From Tepidisphaeraceae bacterium (GTDB lineage: Bacteria > Planctomycetota > Phycisphaerae > Tepidisphaerales > Tepidisphaeraceae), in the NCBI GenBank assembly GCA_025450555.1, contig JANWHF010000072.1, positions 1 through 5,409 on the forward strand: a DNA stretch of 5,409 nucleotides, given 5' to 3'. The notes under the pieces are model-generated. The model was not told where the DNA came from and did no database searches. It saw nothing but the letters and a program-made list of their open reading frames with translations. Both the position numbers and the translations under genes were made by a program. Positions 1 to 5,322 of this stretch are shown here, piece by piece. Positions within the stretch are counted from its first letter, which is position 1; every line of letters begins with the position of its first letter.

Positions 1-35
1 ATAAAAAATCCCGCGCGAGACGGCCCTCGCGCGGG
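1..35 (-). terminator. Rho-independent terminator at the end of the transporter operon
   Basis: A perfect 10-base-pair GC-rich stem (CCCGCGCGAG at 10-19 with CTCGCGCGGG at 26-35) closes a 6-base loop. Read on the minus strand, the stem is followed directly by ATTTTTTAT, a run of six U in the RNA. It starts 22 bases beyond the stop codon of the short DUF3299-like gene, so it very likely ends that transcript. The plus-strand side of the stem is followed by GTTATTTG, a much poorer U tract, so termination should be mainly for the minus strand. Confidence 0.93.
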
Positions 36-57
36 TTATTTGCTGATCAAAATTGAG

Positions 58-567
58 CTAAAGCTGCTGGTACTTGTCCACATCCATCGTGTAGACGGAG
101 GTGATCGTCCCGTCCTCGTTCTTCTCGATTTTCACGTGGAGCGTTCCGATCAGGCGAACGTAATCGCCCGTGAGTGGGAGCGCAGTCGGTGAGTGAGCAA
201 AAACGCGCTCCTGAACGAGCGGCGGACCATTGAAGCAGCACTTGGCGATGTTGTAGACGAACTGGAAATCGCGCGATCGCATCGCCGACGATGGCGACCA
301 CATGAACCCCTCGAGCGCCACCTTCTGCCCATCGAGCTTCTGATATCGCGGCGGAACGTTATCGATCGTTCCATGGACGTTATCGAAATTGAAATAACCC
401 AGCGCCTTGAGATCAACCTTCTTGTAGCTGCCCATGTCTTCGATGCCGCCGTTGAGCAGCAGGCGTGCGCCGGCATAGGTCGCCCAGATAAAGGGGGCCG
501 AGATCACAGCAATAAAGAGCACCAGCCGAAGATTGATTTTGGATCGAGCCGGTTTAAAGGTTTCCAT
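58..567 (-). CDS. Membrane-anchored DUF3299-like protein (short paralogue)
   Basis: This encodes 169 residues of unknown biochemical role. Residues 1-12 are short and basic, and residues about 13-35 form one hydrophobic segment, best read as an uncleaved membrane anchor with the rest outside the cytoplasm. Residues about 56-165 align by eye with the C-terminal domain of the protein encoded just upstream: LGYFNFD against LGNFEYD, LEGFM against LRGFM, AKCCFNGPP (Cys110-Cys111) against FSCCFGQPP, and IGTLHVKIEKNEDG against EGKLHVEEKKDDG. That core resembles the DUF3299 family, recognised from memory. The start at 567 has a strong Shine-Dalgarno (575-580). The gene is last in the operon, 126 bases after its paralogue, and may also be expressed from its own promoter at 657-685. 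The Cys pair could bind metal or form a disulfide; this is inference. I am sure it is a gene and moderately sure of the family. Confidence 0.9.
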   Translation of the reverse strand: METFKPARSKINLRLVLFIAVISAPFIWATYAGARLLLNGGIEDMGSYKKVDLKALGYFNFDNVHGTIDNVPPRYQKLDGQKVALEGFMWSPSSAMRSRDFQFVYNIAKCCFNGPPLVQERVFAHSPTALPLTGDYVRLIGTLHVKIEKNEDGTITSVYTMDVDKYQQL

Positions 568-574
568 GGTTTTG

Positions 575-580
575 CTCCTC
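575..580 (-). promoter_or_regulatory. Shine-Dalgarno of the short DUF3299-like gene
   Basis: GAGGAG on the minus strand lies 7 bases before the ATG at 567. It supports this start codon and shows the gene is translated independently of its upstream neighbour. Confidence 0.8.
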
Positions 581-646
581 TAATTCATCGCTCTGCGCAA
601 CCACTTAAATTCGGGGGCAGAAGCAATACCATTCCTTGAAGCTGAA

Positions 647-674
647 GTGCCTGGACATTCTAACAGTCAGGCAC
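647..674. promoter_or_regulatory. Inverted repeat overlapping the internal promoter (possible operator)
   Basis: GTGCCTG at 647-653 is the exact reverse complement of CAGGCAC at 668-674. The pairing extends by two more bases (AC with GT) if one G is bulged. The dyad is centred on the candidate -10 box at 657-662, a position typical of a repressor site. It is not followed by a U tract on either strand, so it is not an intrinsic terminator. It could equally be an mRNA hairpin or chance. Confidence 0.3.
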
Positions 675-685
675 CCAAATGTGAA
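657..685 (-). promoter_or_regulatory. Candidate sigma70-type promoter for the short DUF3299-like gene
   Basis: On the minus strand TTCACA (680-685) and TAGAAT (657-662) each match the sigma70 consensus in five of six positions and are separated by exactly 17 bases. The predicted start would be near 650, giving a leader of about 80 bases before the ATG at 567. The promoter begins only 8 bases beyond the stop codon of the longer DUF3299 gene, in the intergenic gap. It would allow the last gene to be expressed apart from the rest of the operon. No experimental signal is visible, so this is a sequence match only. Confidence 0.5.
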
Positions 686-693
686 GAATTTTC

Positions 694-1440
694 CTACTTC
701 GGAGCCGGCTTAACGCTGCTCACGCCGACTTCAAAAATGCTGACGATGTAGCCATCGTCCTTCTTCTCTTCCACGTGCAGTTTTCCCTCGACGACGATCT
801 CATCAGGCACGTAACTGACGGCCTTTCCCTTGGGGCAATTGGCCACGATCGTGTGCTGAATCTGCGGCGGCTGCCCAAAGCAGCAGGAAAAGAGGCTCGG
901 GACGAGGGCGAACTGCGTGATGTTCTCGGCCTGGTCCATGGGAATCATGAAGCCACGCAGGCGGATTGTAGAGCCGTTCAGGCGAAGCACATCGGCCGGG
1001 ATATTGCCGCCCTTGTCCTGATCATATTCGAAATTCCCCAGCTCCTTGATGCTCATCTCCAGCACCTGGCCGGATTTAGGAGCGGGATGGGGTTTGCGGG
1101 TTTCCGCCGACATGGGGATATCGGTCGGCAGCAGCAGATTGCCGGGCGAAGGCTGCGTGGAGGCCGGATCTTTCTTCGCGGCCTCGATGGCCTTTTCACA
1201 GACCCGAATTTTTTCCTTGATCGCCCCCGCCCGCGTTGGCTCACTCTTAAAGACGTCGGCCAGCTTCTTGTAGATCGGCAGTGCCTTCGCGTATTGGCCG
1301 CGGTTAAAGGCGGTATTGGCCGTGATTTCCAACTGTGCGGTCGAAGGCGGATTGGGATCGGTCGCCGTCTGGGCCAGAGCAGGCATGGCGGCACAGCAGA
1401 GGAACATTCCAGCCAGCACGACGGCAATCCGGTATTTCAT
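694..1440 (-). CDS. Exported TPR-DUF3299 protein (long paralogue)
   Basis: The product has 248 residues. Residues 1-23 form a classical signal peptide (basic MKYR, hydrophobic core, ALA before Gln24), so the mature protein is extracytoplasmic. Residues about 36-90 are helical and resemble one TPR motif followed by a charged helix (NRGQYAKALPIYKKLADVF). A Pro-rich linker runs from about 92 to 125. Residues about 127-240 are a DUF3299-like domain with LRGFMIP, the Cys186-Cys187 pair in FSCCFGQPPQ, and the strand pattern VVEGKLHVEEKKDDGYIVSIFEV. It follows the permease gene by 80 bases and precedes a shorter paralogue, so it is probably an accessory subunit of that transporter. The ATG at 1440 is preferred because it gives a signal peptide and a Shine-Dalgarno; an upstream ATG at 1650 would overlap the permease by 130 bases. 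The function of the domain is not established; a metal-related role is a hypothesis. Confidence 0.92.
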   Translation of the reverse strand: MKYRIAVVLAGMFLCCAAMPALAQTATDPNPPSTAQLEITANTAFNRGQYAKALPIYKKLADVFKSEPTRAGAIKEKIRVCEKAIEAAKKDPASTQPSPGNLLLPTDIPMSAETRKPHPAPKSGQVLEMSIKELGNFEYDQDKGGNIPADVLRLNGSTIRLRGFMIPMDQAENITQFALVPSLFSCCFGQPPQIQHTIVANCPKGKAVSYVPDEIVVEGKLHVEEKKDDGYIVSIFEVGVSSVKPAPK

Positions 1441-1443
1441 AGG

Positions 1444-1451
1444 CCTTCTCC
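1444..1451 (-). promoter_or_regulatory. Shine-Dalgarno that sets the start of the long DUF3299 gene
   Basis: GGAGAAGG on the minus strand ends 3 bases before the ATG at 1440, with its GGAG part 7 bases away. Together with the signal peptide it fixes the start here and not at the in-frame ATG at 1650. Confidence 0.75.
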
Positions 1452-1510
1452 GAGAGTTATAGGACTTTACCGCAATCGGCACCCGACGTTTCCAGTCGGC
1501 TGGACCTGCA

Positions 1511-1516
1511 ATTATA
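1511..1516 (-). promoter_or_regulatory. Possible -10 box upstream of the long DUF3299 gene
   Basis: A perfect TATAAT lies on the minus strand, 71 bases before the ATG at 1440 and just past the permease stop. No convincing -35 hexamer is seen 16-18 bases upstream, where the sequence lies inside the end of the permease gene. It is a weak candidate for a second internal promoter. Confidence 0.22.
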
Positions 1517-1520
1517 CCCA

Positions 1521-3305
1521 CTATTCGGCCGTCAGGTTCGTTGCAACCGGCGTTCGGTAGGCTTTCAGCCCCGGCACCAGTCCAGCGATCAGTGCGATCA
1601 CTACCACGATGGCCAGGTATTTCCATTCCATGACATCGATCGAATGCCAATTGAATCCCTGGCCCACGCGCTGGTTAAGCTGCGACGAGGCCACCGCGCC
1701 CAGTGCATGGCCCAGAATCATACCCAGGATGCCGCCAAAGAGCCCGATCATACCGGCCTCCATGCAGATGAGTCCGAGGATCGTTGCGCGGGTGGCGCCC
1801 AAGGCCCGCAGAATGGCGATTTCCTTCTTGCGTGCCGAGATCGAGTTGTAAATCCCCACCAGGATTCCCACCGCCGCCACGATGCTGACCAGCAGCGCGA
1901 TCACTTCCAGCACGAGGGTCGAACCGCGAAAGAACGTGTCGAAGAACTGCTGCATGACCTGTGCCGGGCTGACGGCCTGAATGCCCGGCAAGCCGCGGTT
2001 GGCGATAAAATACATCAGCTCGCCGCCGCTCACCCCGCCTCGCGATTTGATCATGATCGCCGAGATTTCCCAGTCCTGTTTGGGCGTGGAAACTGAAATG
2101 TAGTTCTTCTCGTGCGGCAGGCTGGGATCCAATTGATCCCCATATACCAGCGTATAAGGCGGCGGCCCCTCGTCGCCTGGCTGCTGGGCCTTGAGTTCCC
2201 GTCCTTGCTGGACCTGCGCCTGTTGCTTCAGACCCTTTTCGTGTTCCGCGATGCAATAAAAGCTAATCAGCGGAATGTAAAGGCACCGGTCGGCCGCGGT
2301 ATGCGTGGGCTTGAGGATGCCGACTACTTTCCAATGCTCAGCATGAATATCAGGGATTTCGTTGGGGCCCGGATTCCCATGCGTGGCCTGGAACTGGTCG
2401 CCGATCTTGAGGCCGGTCTTTTGAGCGACTTCGCTTCCGATAACGGCTTCAAATTTCCAGGCGTGAAAGACCCGACCTTCGGCAATCTCGTAATTTGCGT
2501 CAGGTTTGTATTCCAGCGGACCGCCCTCAAAACCGATTGCTCTGACCACCGCATCAACAGCGGTTTCCGCGGCCTGTTGATGGGCAAATGCGCCGGAACC
2601 ATTTCCCGATGACAGTGCCGCCTCGGCTGCATTCGATTCATCGATCGCCTTGTCCAAATCGAGGACTGCGGGTTTTCCGTAGAGCCACTTGCCATTGTCG
2701 GAGCCGATTTCGACGAAGGGAGTCGATTGCCGCTCGAAGTTCTGCATCTCCTGCTTCAGCGCGCTCAAAGTCGTCGTGGCTGATTTCTGTCGAGTCGCCA
2801 GATCGGCCGACGGATGTGCTGCATTCGCCTGCGTATCGAGCAGAATCTTGTGAAGGTCGTCGCTGGCGTCCATGAACTTCTGTTTGAGTGGCGCGACCGA
2901 GAGGAACATCTTGGGCGGCGTGCCGACGATCGGCCGGCTCTTGTAGGTGTCGCCGACGGCAATCGGAATCGCTGTGCGTACCCGTTTGCTGAAGTTGAAT
3001 TCAGTCGAGCCTCGCGGCGGCCTCTCCTGATTGTTCAGCGCCTCGTAGATCCAGTACGGCACATTCCCCGGGCTTTTATCGATGTGGTAGACGGTGTTCA
3101 TAACAAGCTGCGTGGCCGAGCCTTCACCAATGCCAACCAGCACGTCGTAGCCGTATTCGGTCTGACCAAACAGCGCCTCGCCCGCCCCCAGCATGAGGAA
3201 CACCGCCACTGCCAGCGCCATGCCCAGCATGACCGACAACACTGTCAGCCAGGTCCCCAAAGCCCGCTGGCGCATCTGCTTGAAAACCAGTTGAAAGATA
3301 TTCAT
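1521..3305 (-). CDS. FtsX/MacB-type ABC transporter permease with enlarged extracytoplasmic domain
   Basis: The product has 594 residues. Residues about 17-40 form the first membrane helix. A large extracytoplasmic domain follows (about 45-460), then three helices at about 464-487, 509-535 and 563-583. Between helices 2 and 3 lies SARKKEIAILRALGATRAT (489-507), the typical coupling segment of FtsX/MacB permeases. The domain carries family-like pieces: VGTPPKMF (127-134), EAVIGSEVAQKTGLKIGDQF (286-305) and VVGILKPTHTAADR (327-340). Between about 140 and 270 lies an Ala/Gln-rich, largely helical stretch that looks inserted. With four helices it should work as a homodimer driven by the ATPase encoded upstream. 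No adaptor or outer-membrane partner is in the window, so lipoprotein release, export, signalling or metal uptake all remain possible. The Shine-Dalgarno before the ATG at 3305 is weak. Confidence 0.93.
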   Translation of the reverse strand: MNIFQLVFKQMRQRALGTWLTVLSVMLGMALAVAVFLMLGAGEALFGQTEYGYDVLVGIGEGSATQLVMNTVYHIDKSPGNVPYWIYEALNNQERPPRGSTEFNFSKRVRTAIPIAVGDTYKSRPIVGTPPKMFLSVAPLKQKFMDASDDLHKILLDTQANAAHPSADLATRQKSATTTLSALKQEMQNFERQSTPFVEIGSDNGKWLYGKPAVLDLDKAIDESNAAEAALSSGNGSGAFAHQQAAETAVDAVVRAIGFEGGPLEYKPDANYEIAEGRVFHAWKFEAVIGSEVAQKTGLKIGDQFQATHGNPGPNEIPDIHAEHWKVVGILKPTHTAADRCLYIPLISFYCIAEHEKGLKQQAQVQQGRELKAQQPGDEGPPPYTLVYGDQLDPSLPHEKNYISVSTPKQDWEISAIMIKSRGGVSGGELMYFIANRGLPGIQAVSPAQVMQQFFDTFFRGSTLVLEVIALLVSIVAAVGILVGIYNSISARKKEIAILRALGATRATILGLICMEAGMIGLFGGILGMILGHALGAVASSQLNQRVGQGFNWHSIDVMEWKYLAIVVVIALIAGLVPGLKAYRTPVATNLTAE

Positions 3306-3341
3306 GGTGACCCAGCTATTCTGCTTTTCTACGTCTCGTTT

Positions 3342-3433
3342 GCGCCAAGGACGCCAAGAGCGCCAAGACCGCCAAGAAAATCATTTTTGAATTCTCTTCT
3401 TGGCGCTCTTGGCTCCCTTGGCGCTCTTGGCGC
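3342..3433. repeat. Inverted pair of four-copy 9-base tandem repeats forming a long hairpin
   Basis: Four 9-base units run from 3342 to 3377: GCGCCAAGG, ACGCCAAGA, GCGCCAAGA, CCGCCAAGA. After a 20-base AT-rich spacer (3378-3397), four inverted units run from 3398 to 3433: TCTTGGCGC, TCTTGGCTC, CCTTGGCGC, TCTTGGCGC. Paired in register, 31 of 36 positions are complementary, and slipped pairings are also possible. The element fills most of the gap between the ATPase stop and the permease start. No U tract follows on the minus strand, so it is not a standard terminator; it could stabilise the upstream mRNA or reduce expression of the permease. Similar GCCAAG nonamer repeats are, from memory, scattered in intergenic DNA of environmental bacteria. 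Confidence 0.9.
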
Positions 3434-3450
3434 GCGATCGCGAACAGCGC

Positions 3451-4158
3451 TCAACTGCTCGCCCGGTTCAGGCTCGCAAGATCCACCACCTCCGGTAGCT
3501 GCCGGGAGATGGTCGGATCATGGCTGACGAGCATCAGGCTCGCATTCACTTCACTGACCAGCTTGCGGATCAATTCCAGCACCTGCTGGGCGTTTTTTGG
3601 ATCCAGCGCGCCGGTGGGTTCGTCAGCTAAGACCAGTTTAGGGCGGTTGGCCAGCGCTCGCGCCACGGCGACGCGCTGCTGCTGGCCAACCGAAAGCTTT
3701 CCCGGCCTGTAATTGAGCCGCTCACCCAGCCCCACTTCGCGCAGGAGGTGGCGCGCCCATTCCGGATCGCTGGCGCGCCCGGTGAAGCTCATGCCCAGCA
3801 ACACATTTTCCAGCGCGGTGAATCCCTGGAGCAGGTGATGGGTCTGGAAGATGTAGCCGATGAATCTGCCGCGAAAGATGTCGCGCTGCGCTTCGCTCAA
3901 CTCTGGCAGGTTGACCTTCTGGCCATTGGATAGGCCCGAAGCGGCACTATCGGGAAAGGAGAAAACGATACTGCCGCTTTCGGGCGCAAGAATGCCGGCA
4001 ATGAGATTCAGCAGTGTGGTCTTTCCCGTTCCGCTGCCGCCGATTAAACCAAGCTGCTGGCCATCGGGAAGGACGAACTCCGGGACATCGATGACGGGGA
4101 CTGAGCCGCCGTCGGGAGACACGTACTGCTTTTTCAACGCATGCAATTCAACGGGCAT
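3451..4158 (-). CDS. ABC transporter ATP-binding protein, LolD/MacB type
   Basis: This is a complete 235-residue nucleotide-binding subunit that would hydrolyse ATP on the cytoplasmic face to drive the permease encoded next. All catalytic motifs are intact: Walker A GGSGTGKT (40-47), Q-loop Gln105 in YIFQTHHLLQ, signature LSVGQQQRVAVARAL (155-169), Walker B LVLADE with Glu180, D-loop GALD (183-186) and switch His213 in VSHD. The motif style and length match the LolD/MacB/FtsE group, which partners FtsX-like permeases. The signature reads LSVGQ in place of the usual LSGGQ, a common tolerated variant. The ATG at 4158 is chosen; an in-frame TTG at 4167 would add three residues, and neither start has a clear Shine-Dalgarno. 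It begins the transporter operon, about 90 bases after the esterase gene, and is separated from the permease gene by the 9-mer hairpin. Confidence 0.95.
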   Translation of the reverse strand: MPVELHALKKQYVSPDGGSVPVIDVPEFVLPDGQQLGLIGGSGTGKTTLLNLIAGILAPESGSIVFSFPDSAASGLSNGQKVNLPELSEAQRDIFRGRFIGYIFQTHHLLQGFTALENVLLGMSFTGRASDPEWARHLLREVGLGERLNYRPGKLSVGQQQRVAVARALANRPKLVLADEPTGALDPKNAQQVLELIRKLVSEVNASLMLVSHDPTISRQLPEVVDLASLNRASS

Positions 4159-4250
4159 GGAAACCAACCAGCATCAATTGAGAGCCAGCGAGCCGGTCAA
4201 TAATAGGGCCATCCATATTGAATAAGCGCCAATAAACAATTTGCCGGACG

Positions 4251-4994
4251 TTATTGTCCCTTTTCCATCTGATCGACAGTGGGCTTAATCGCATTGGCCC
4301 AGATTTGATACCCTTTATAGTTGGGATGCAATGCATCGGGCATGATCTCGCGCGTCAGCTCGCCCTGGGCATTAAGGAATTTGTCGCCGATGTCCAGATA
4401 CTTCACATGCGTCCCATCATCCAGCTTTGAGATTGCCGCGTTCACTTCCTTAATCTTGGCACGATAGGGATCGTCGGCATGCATGCCGCGCGGGAAGACG
4501 CCCAGCAGAAGAATCTTCGTGTCCGGCAGCTTCTTTTGAATCGCCTTCACGACGCAGGTGATTCCCTCGATCGTCTGCTTCGGCGTCTGCGGAGGCCTGT
4601 TACCCAAATTATTGGTGCCGATCATCATGACCACGACCTTGGGATGCAGGCCATCGAGCTCGCCATGATCGATGCGCCACAGCAGGTGCTCGGTGCGATC
4701 TCCGCTGATACCGGTGTTGAAGGGGTTGTACTGGCCAAATGCGGCTTCGAAGATGTCGCGTTGATCGCCGTTGCGCCAGCCATCGGTGATCGAATCGCCC
4801 TCAAAAACCAGTTCGATCGGGCCGCGCTTCAAGAGGCGCTCTTTCTGCTCCATGAAGCGCTCGTGGCGCTCGGGATTCTTCATCGCGGGAATGCAGCCGG
4901 GCGACTGCTCGCTCTGCGGCGCCTGGGCAAAAGAGAGGGCGCCGATGCTCAAAAAGCCAATCAATGCGTAGCGGGCAAGCGATGAGGTCCTCAT
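4251..4994 (-). CDS. Secreted SGNH/GDSL hydrolase, PAF-acetylhydrolase IB-like
   Basis: The product has 247 residues. A signal peptide covers about residues 1-23 (basic MRTSSLAR, hydrophobic core, cleavage near SFA-QAP), so it is exported. The four SGNH blocks are present: nucleophile Ser68 in FEGDSITDGW, block II Gly in NTGISGDRTEHLLWRI (93-108), Asn128 in MIGTNNLG, and Asp220/His223 in DALHPNYKGY. The block II and III wording resembles the beta/gamma subunits of mammalian PAF-acetylhydrolase IB. Bacterial members are usually predicted carbohydrate or lipid O-acyl (often acetyl) esterases; the substrate here cannot be read from the sequence. The start at 4994 has a good Shine-Dalgarno; an upstream ATG at 5048 would bury the signal peptide behind 18 polar residues. 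No terminator is seen after its stop, so some read-through into the transporter genes is possible, although a functional link is not evident. Confidence 0.94.
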   Translation of the reverse strand: MRTSSLARYALIGFLSIGALSFAQAPQSEQSPGCIPAMKNPERHERFMEQKERLLKRGPIELVFEGDSITDGWRNGDQRDIFEAAFGQYNPFNTGISGDRTEHLLWRIDHGELDGLHPKVVVMMIGTNNLGNRPPQTPKQTIEGITCVVKAIQKKLPDTKILLLGVFPRGMHADDPYRAKIKEVNAAISKLDDGTHVKYLDIGDKFLNAQGELTREIMPDALHPNYKGYQIWANAIKPTVDQMEKGQ

Positions 4995-5002
4995 CGTTGA
5001 TT

Positions 5003-5009
5003 TCTCCTT
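5003..5009 (-). promoter_or_regulatory. Shine-Dalgarno that sets the start of the SGNH hydrolase
   Basis: AAGGAGA on the minus strand lies 8 bases before the ATG at 4994. It supports that start over the in-frame ATG at 5048, which would place charged residues ahead of the signal peptide. Confidence 0.8.
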
Positions 5010-5139
5010 CTTTGTGAATGAATGCCGAGACAATAACTGTACGCGCAAGGTGGAAGCAAGTTGATGAGCGTTGCGCGCAAGGCATCAAGAGCTATGGATG
5101 GGACCGAAGCTGCAGTGAGGGTGATGAGCGCAGATCACC

Positions 5140-5287
5140 CTTTTAGCCGCCCCGCCTGCGGGGCGCGTCGAGCGGCGCAGGAGTTCGATCCGTACAAAAG
5201 CAATGTGACGATGAAGTGCCCGGCGCTCAAAATGGGCAATGCGAAGTAACGCAACCGGCCGCGCTCCGCAGGCGGGGCGGCTAAAAG
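5140..5287. repeat. REPIN-like element: two inverted REP-like arms around a 92-base spacer
   Basis: The 28 bases at 5140-5167 and the reverse complement of 5260-5287 differ at only one position. Each arm starts from CTTTTAGCC at its outer edge and contains its own short hairpin: GCCCCGC-CT-GCGGGGC at 5149-5164, and GCTCCGC-AG-GCGGGGC at 5263-5278 with one G-T pair. Two REP-like palindromes in opposite orientation around a spacer is the layout of REPIN/BIME elements, which in other bacteria are moved by RAYT transposases. No RAYT gene is in the window. The element lies between the truncated upstream gene and the hydrolase. No U tract follows, so it is not an ordinary intrinsic terminator. Confidence 0.8.
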
Positions 5288-5322
5288 TTTGCGGTGGGCA
5301 AACCTGCTTATATTTCAATGGT

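Larger units (their letters stand above)
4995..5322. other. Non-coding gap upstream of the SGNH hydrolase
   Basis: This 328-base stretch has no supportable gene. It holds the leader and Shine-Dalgarno of the hydrolase next to 4994, a perfect 10-base palindrome TTGCGCGCAA at 5071-5080 with a related CGCGCAAGG at 5042-5050, an 8-base-pair hairpin at 5118-5141, and the REP-like inverted pair at 5140-5287. I found no convincing promoter for the hydrolase, though one would be expected in 5000-5140. Short open frames that cross the REP arms on both strands are by-products of the GC-rich repeat. Confidence 0.7.

Noticed and set aside
775..1560. A 261-codon open frame on the plus strand
   Set aside because: It is antisense to the TPR-DUF3299 gene, which has a signal peptide, a Shine-Dalgarno and a paralogue next door. 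The plus-strand translation is Arg/Gly-rich with no recognisable domain.
1441..1650. N-terminal extension of the long DUF3299 gene to the ATG at 1650
   Set aside because: It would overlap the permease by 130 bases and put about 70 non-hydrophobic residues before a clear signal peptide; the Shine-Dalgarno at 1444-1451 serves the ATG at 1440.
3342..3433. CRISPR array
   Set aside because: The units are 9 bases long, contiguous without spacers, and inverted halfway, so they do not have CRISPR geometry.
3434..3441. GCGATCGC octamer (also at 273-280), like the cyanobacterial HIP1 motif
   Set aside because: Two copies in a GC-rich 5.4-kb window are not enough to suggest enrichment, and the gene content does not look cyanobacterial.
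2814..3527. A 237-codon open frame on the plus strand crossing the 9-mer repeats
   Set aside because: It is antisense to the permease N-terminus and ATPase C-terminus. Its repeat-derived Pro/Arg and Gly/Ala/Leu stretches come from the intergenic nonamers, which lack stops because their period is three codons.
4159..4167. TTG start of the ATPase at 4167
   Set aside because: It adds only three residues and has no better ribosome binding site than the ATG at 4158, which is the commoner start codon.
4159..4250. Zur or Fur box, or a clear promoter, before the ATPase
   Set aside because: I looked for a metal-regulator dyad because of the zinc hypothesis and saw none. TTGACC at about 4194-4199 on the minus strand has no acceptable -10 at 16-18 bases, and TATTAT nearby has no -35.
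4479..4985. A 168-codon open frame on the plus strand
   Set aside because: It is the complement of the SGNH hydrolase gene, whose catalytic blocks are all intact on the minus strand.
5118..5145. Hairpin AGGGTGAT/ATCACCCT followed by TTTTA as a plus-strand terminator
   Set aside because: There is no plus-strand gene upstream for it to end, and its T run is the beginning of the REP arm, so chance or a part of the repeat is more likely.
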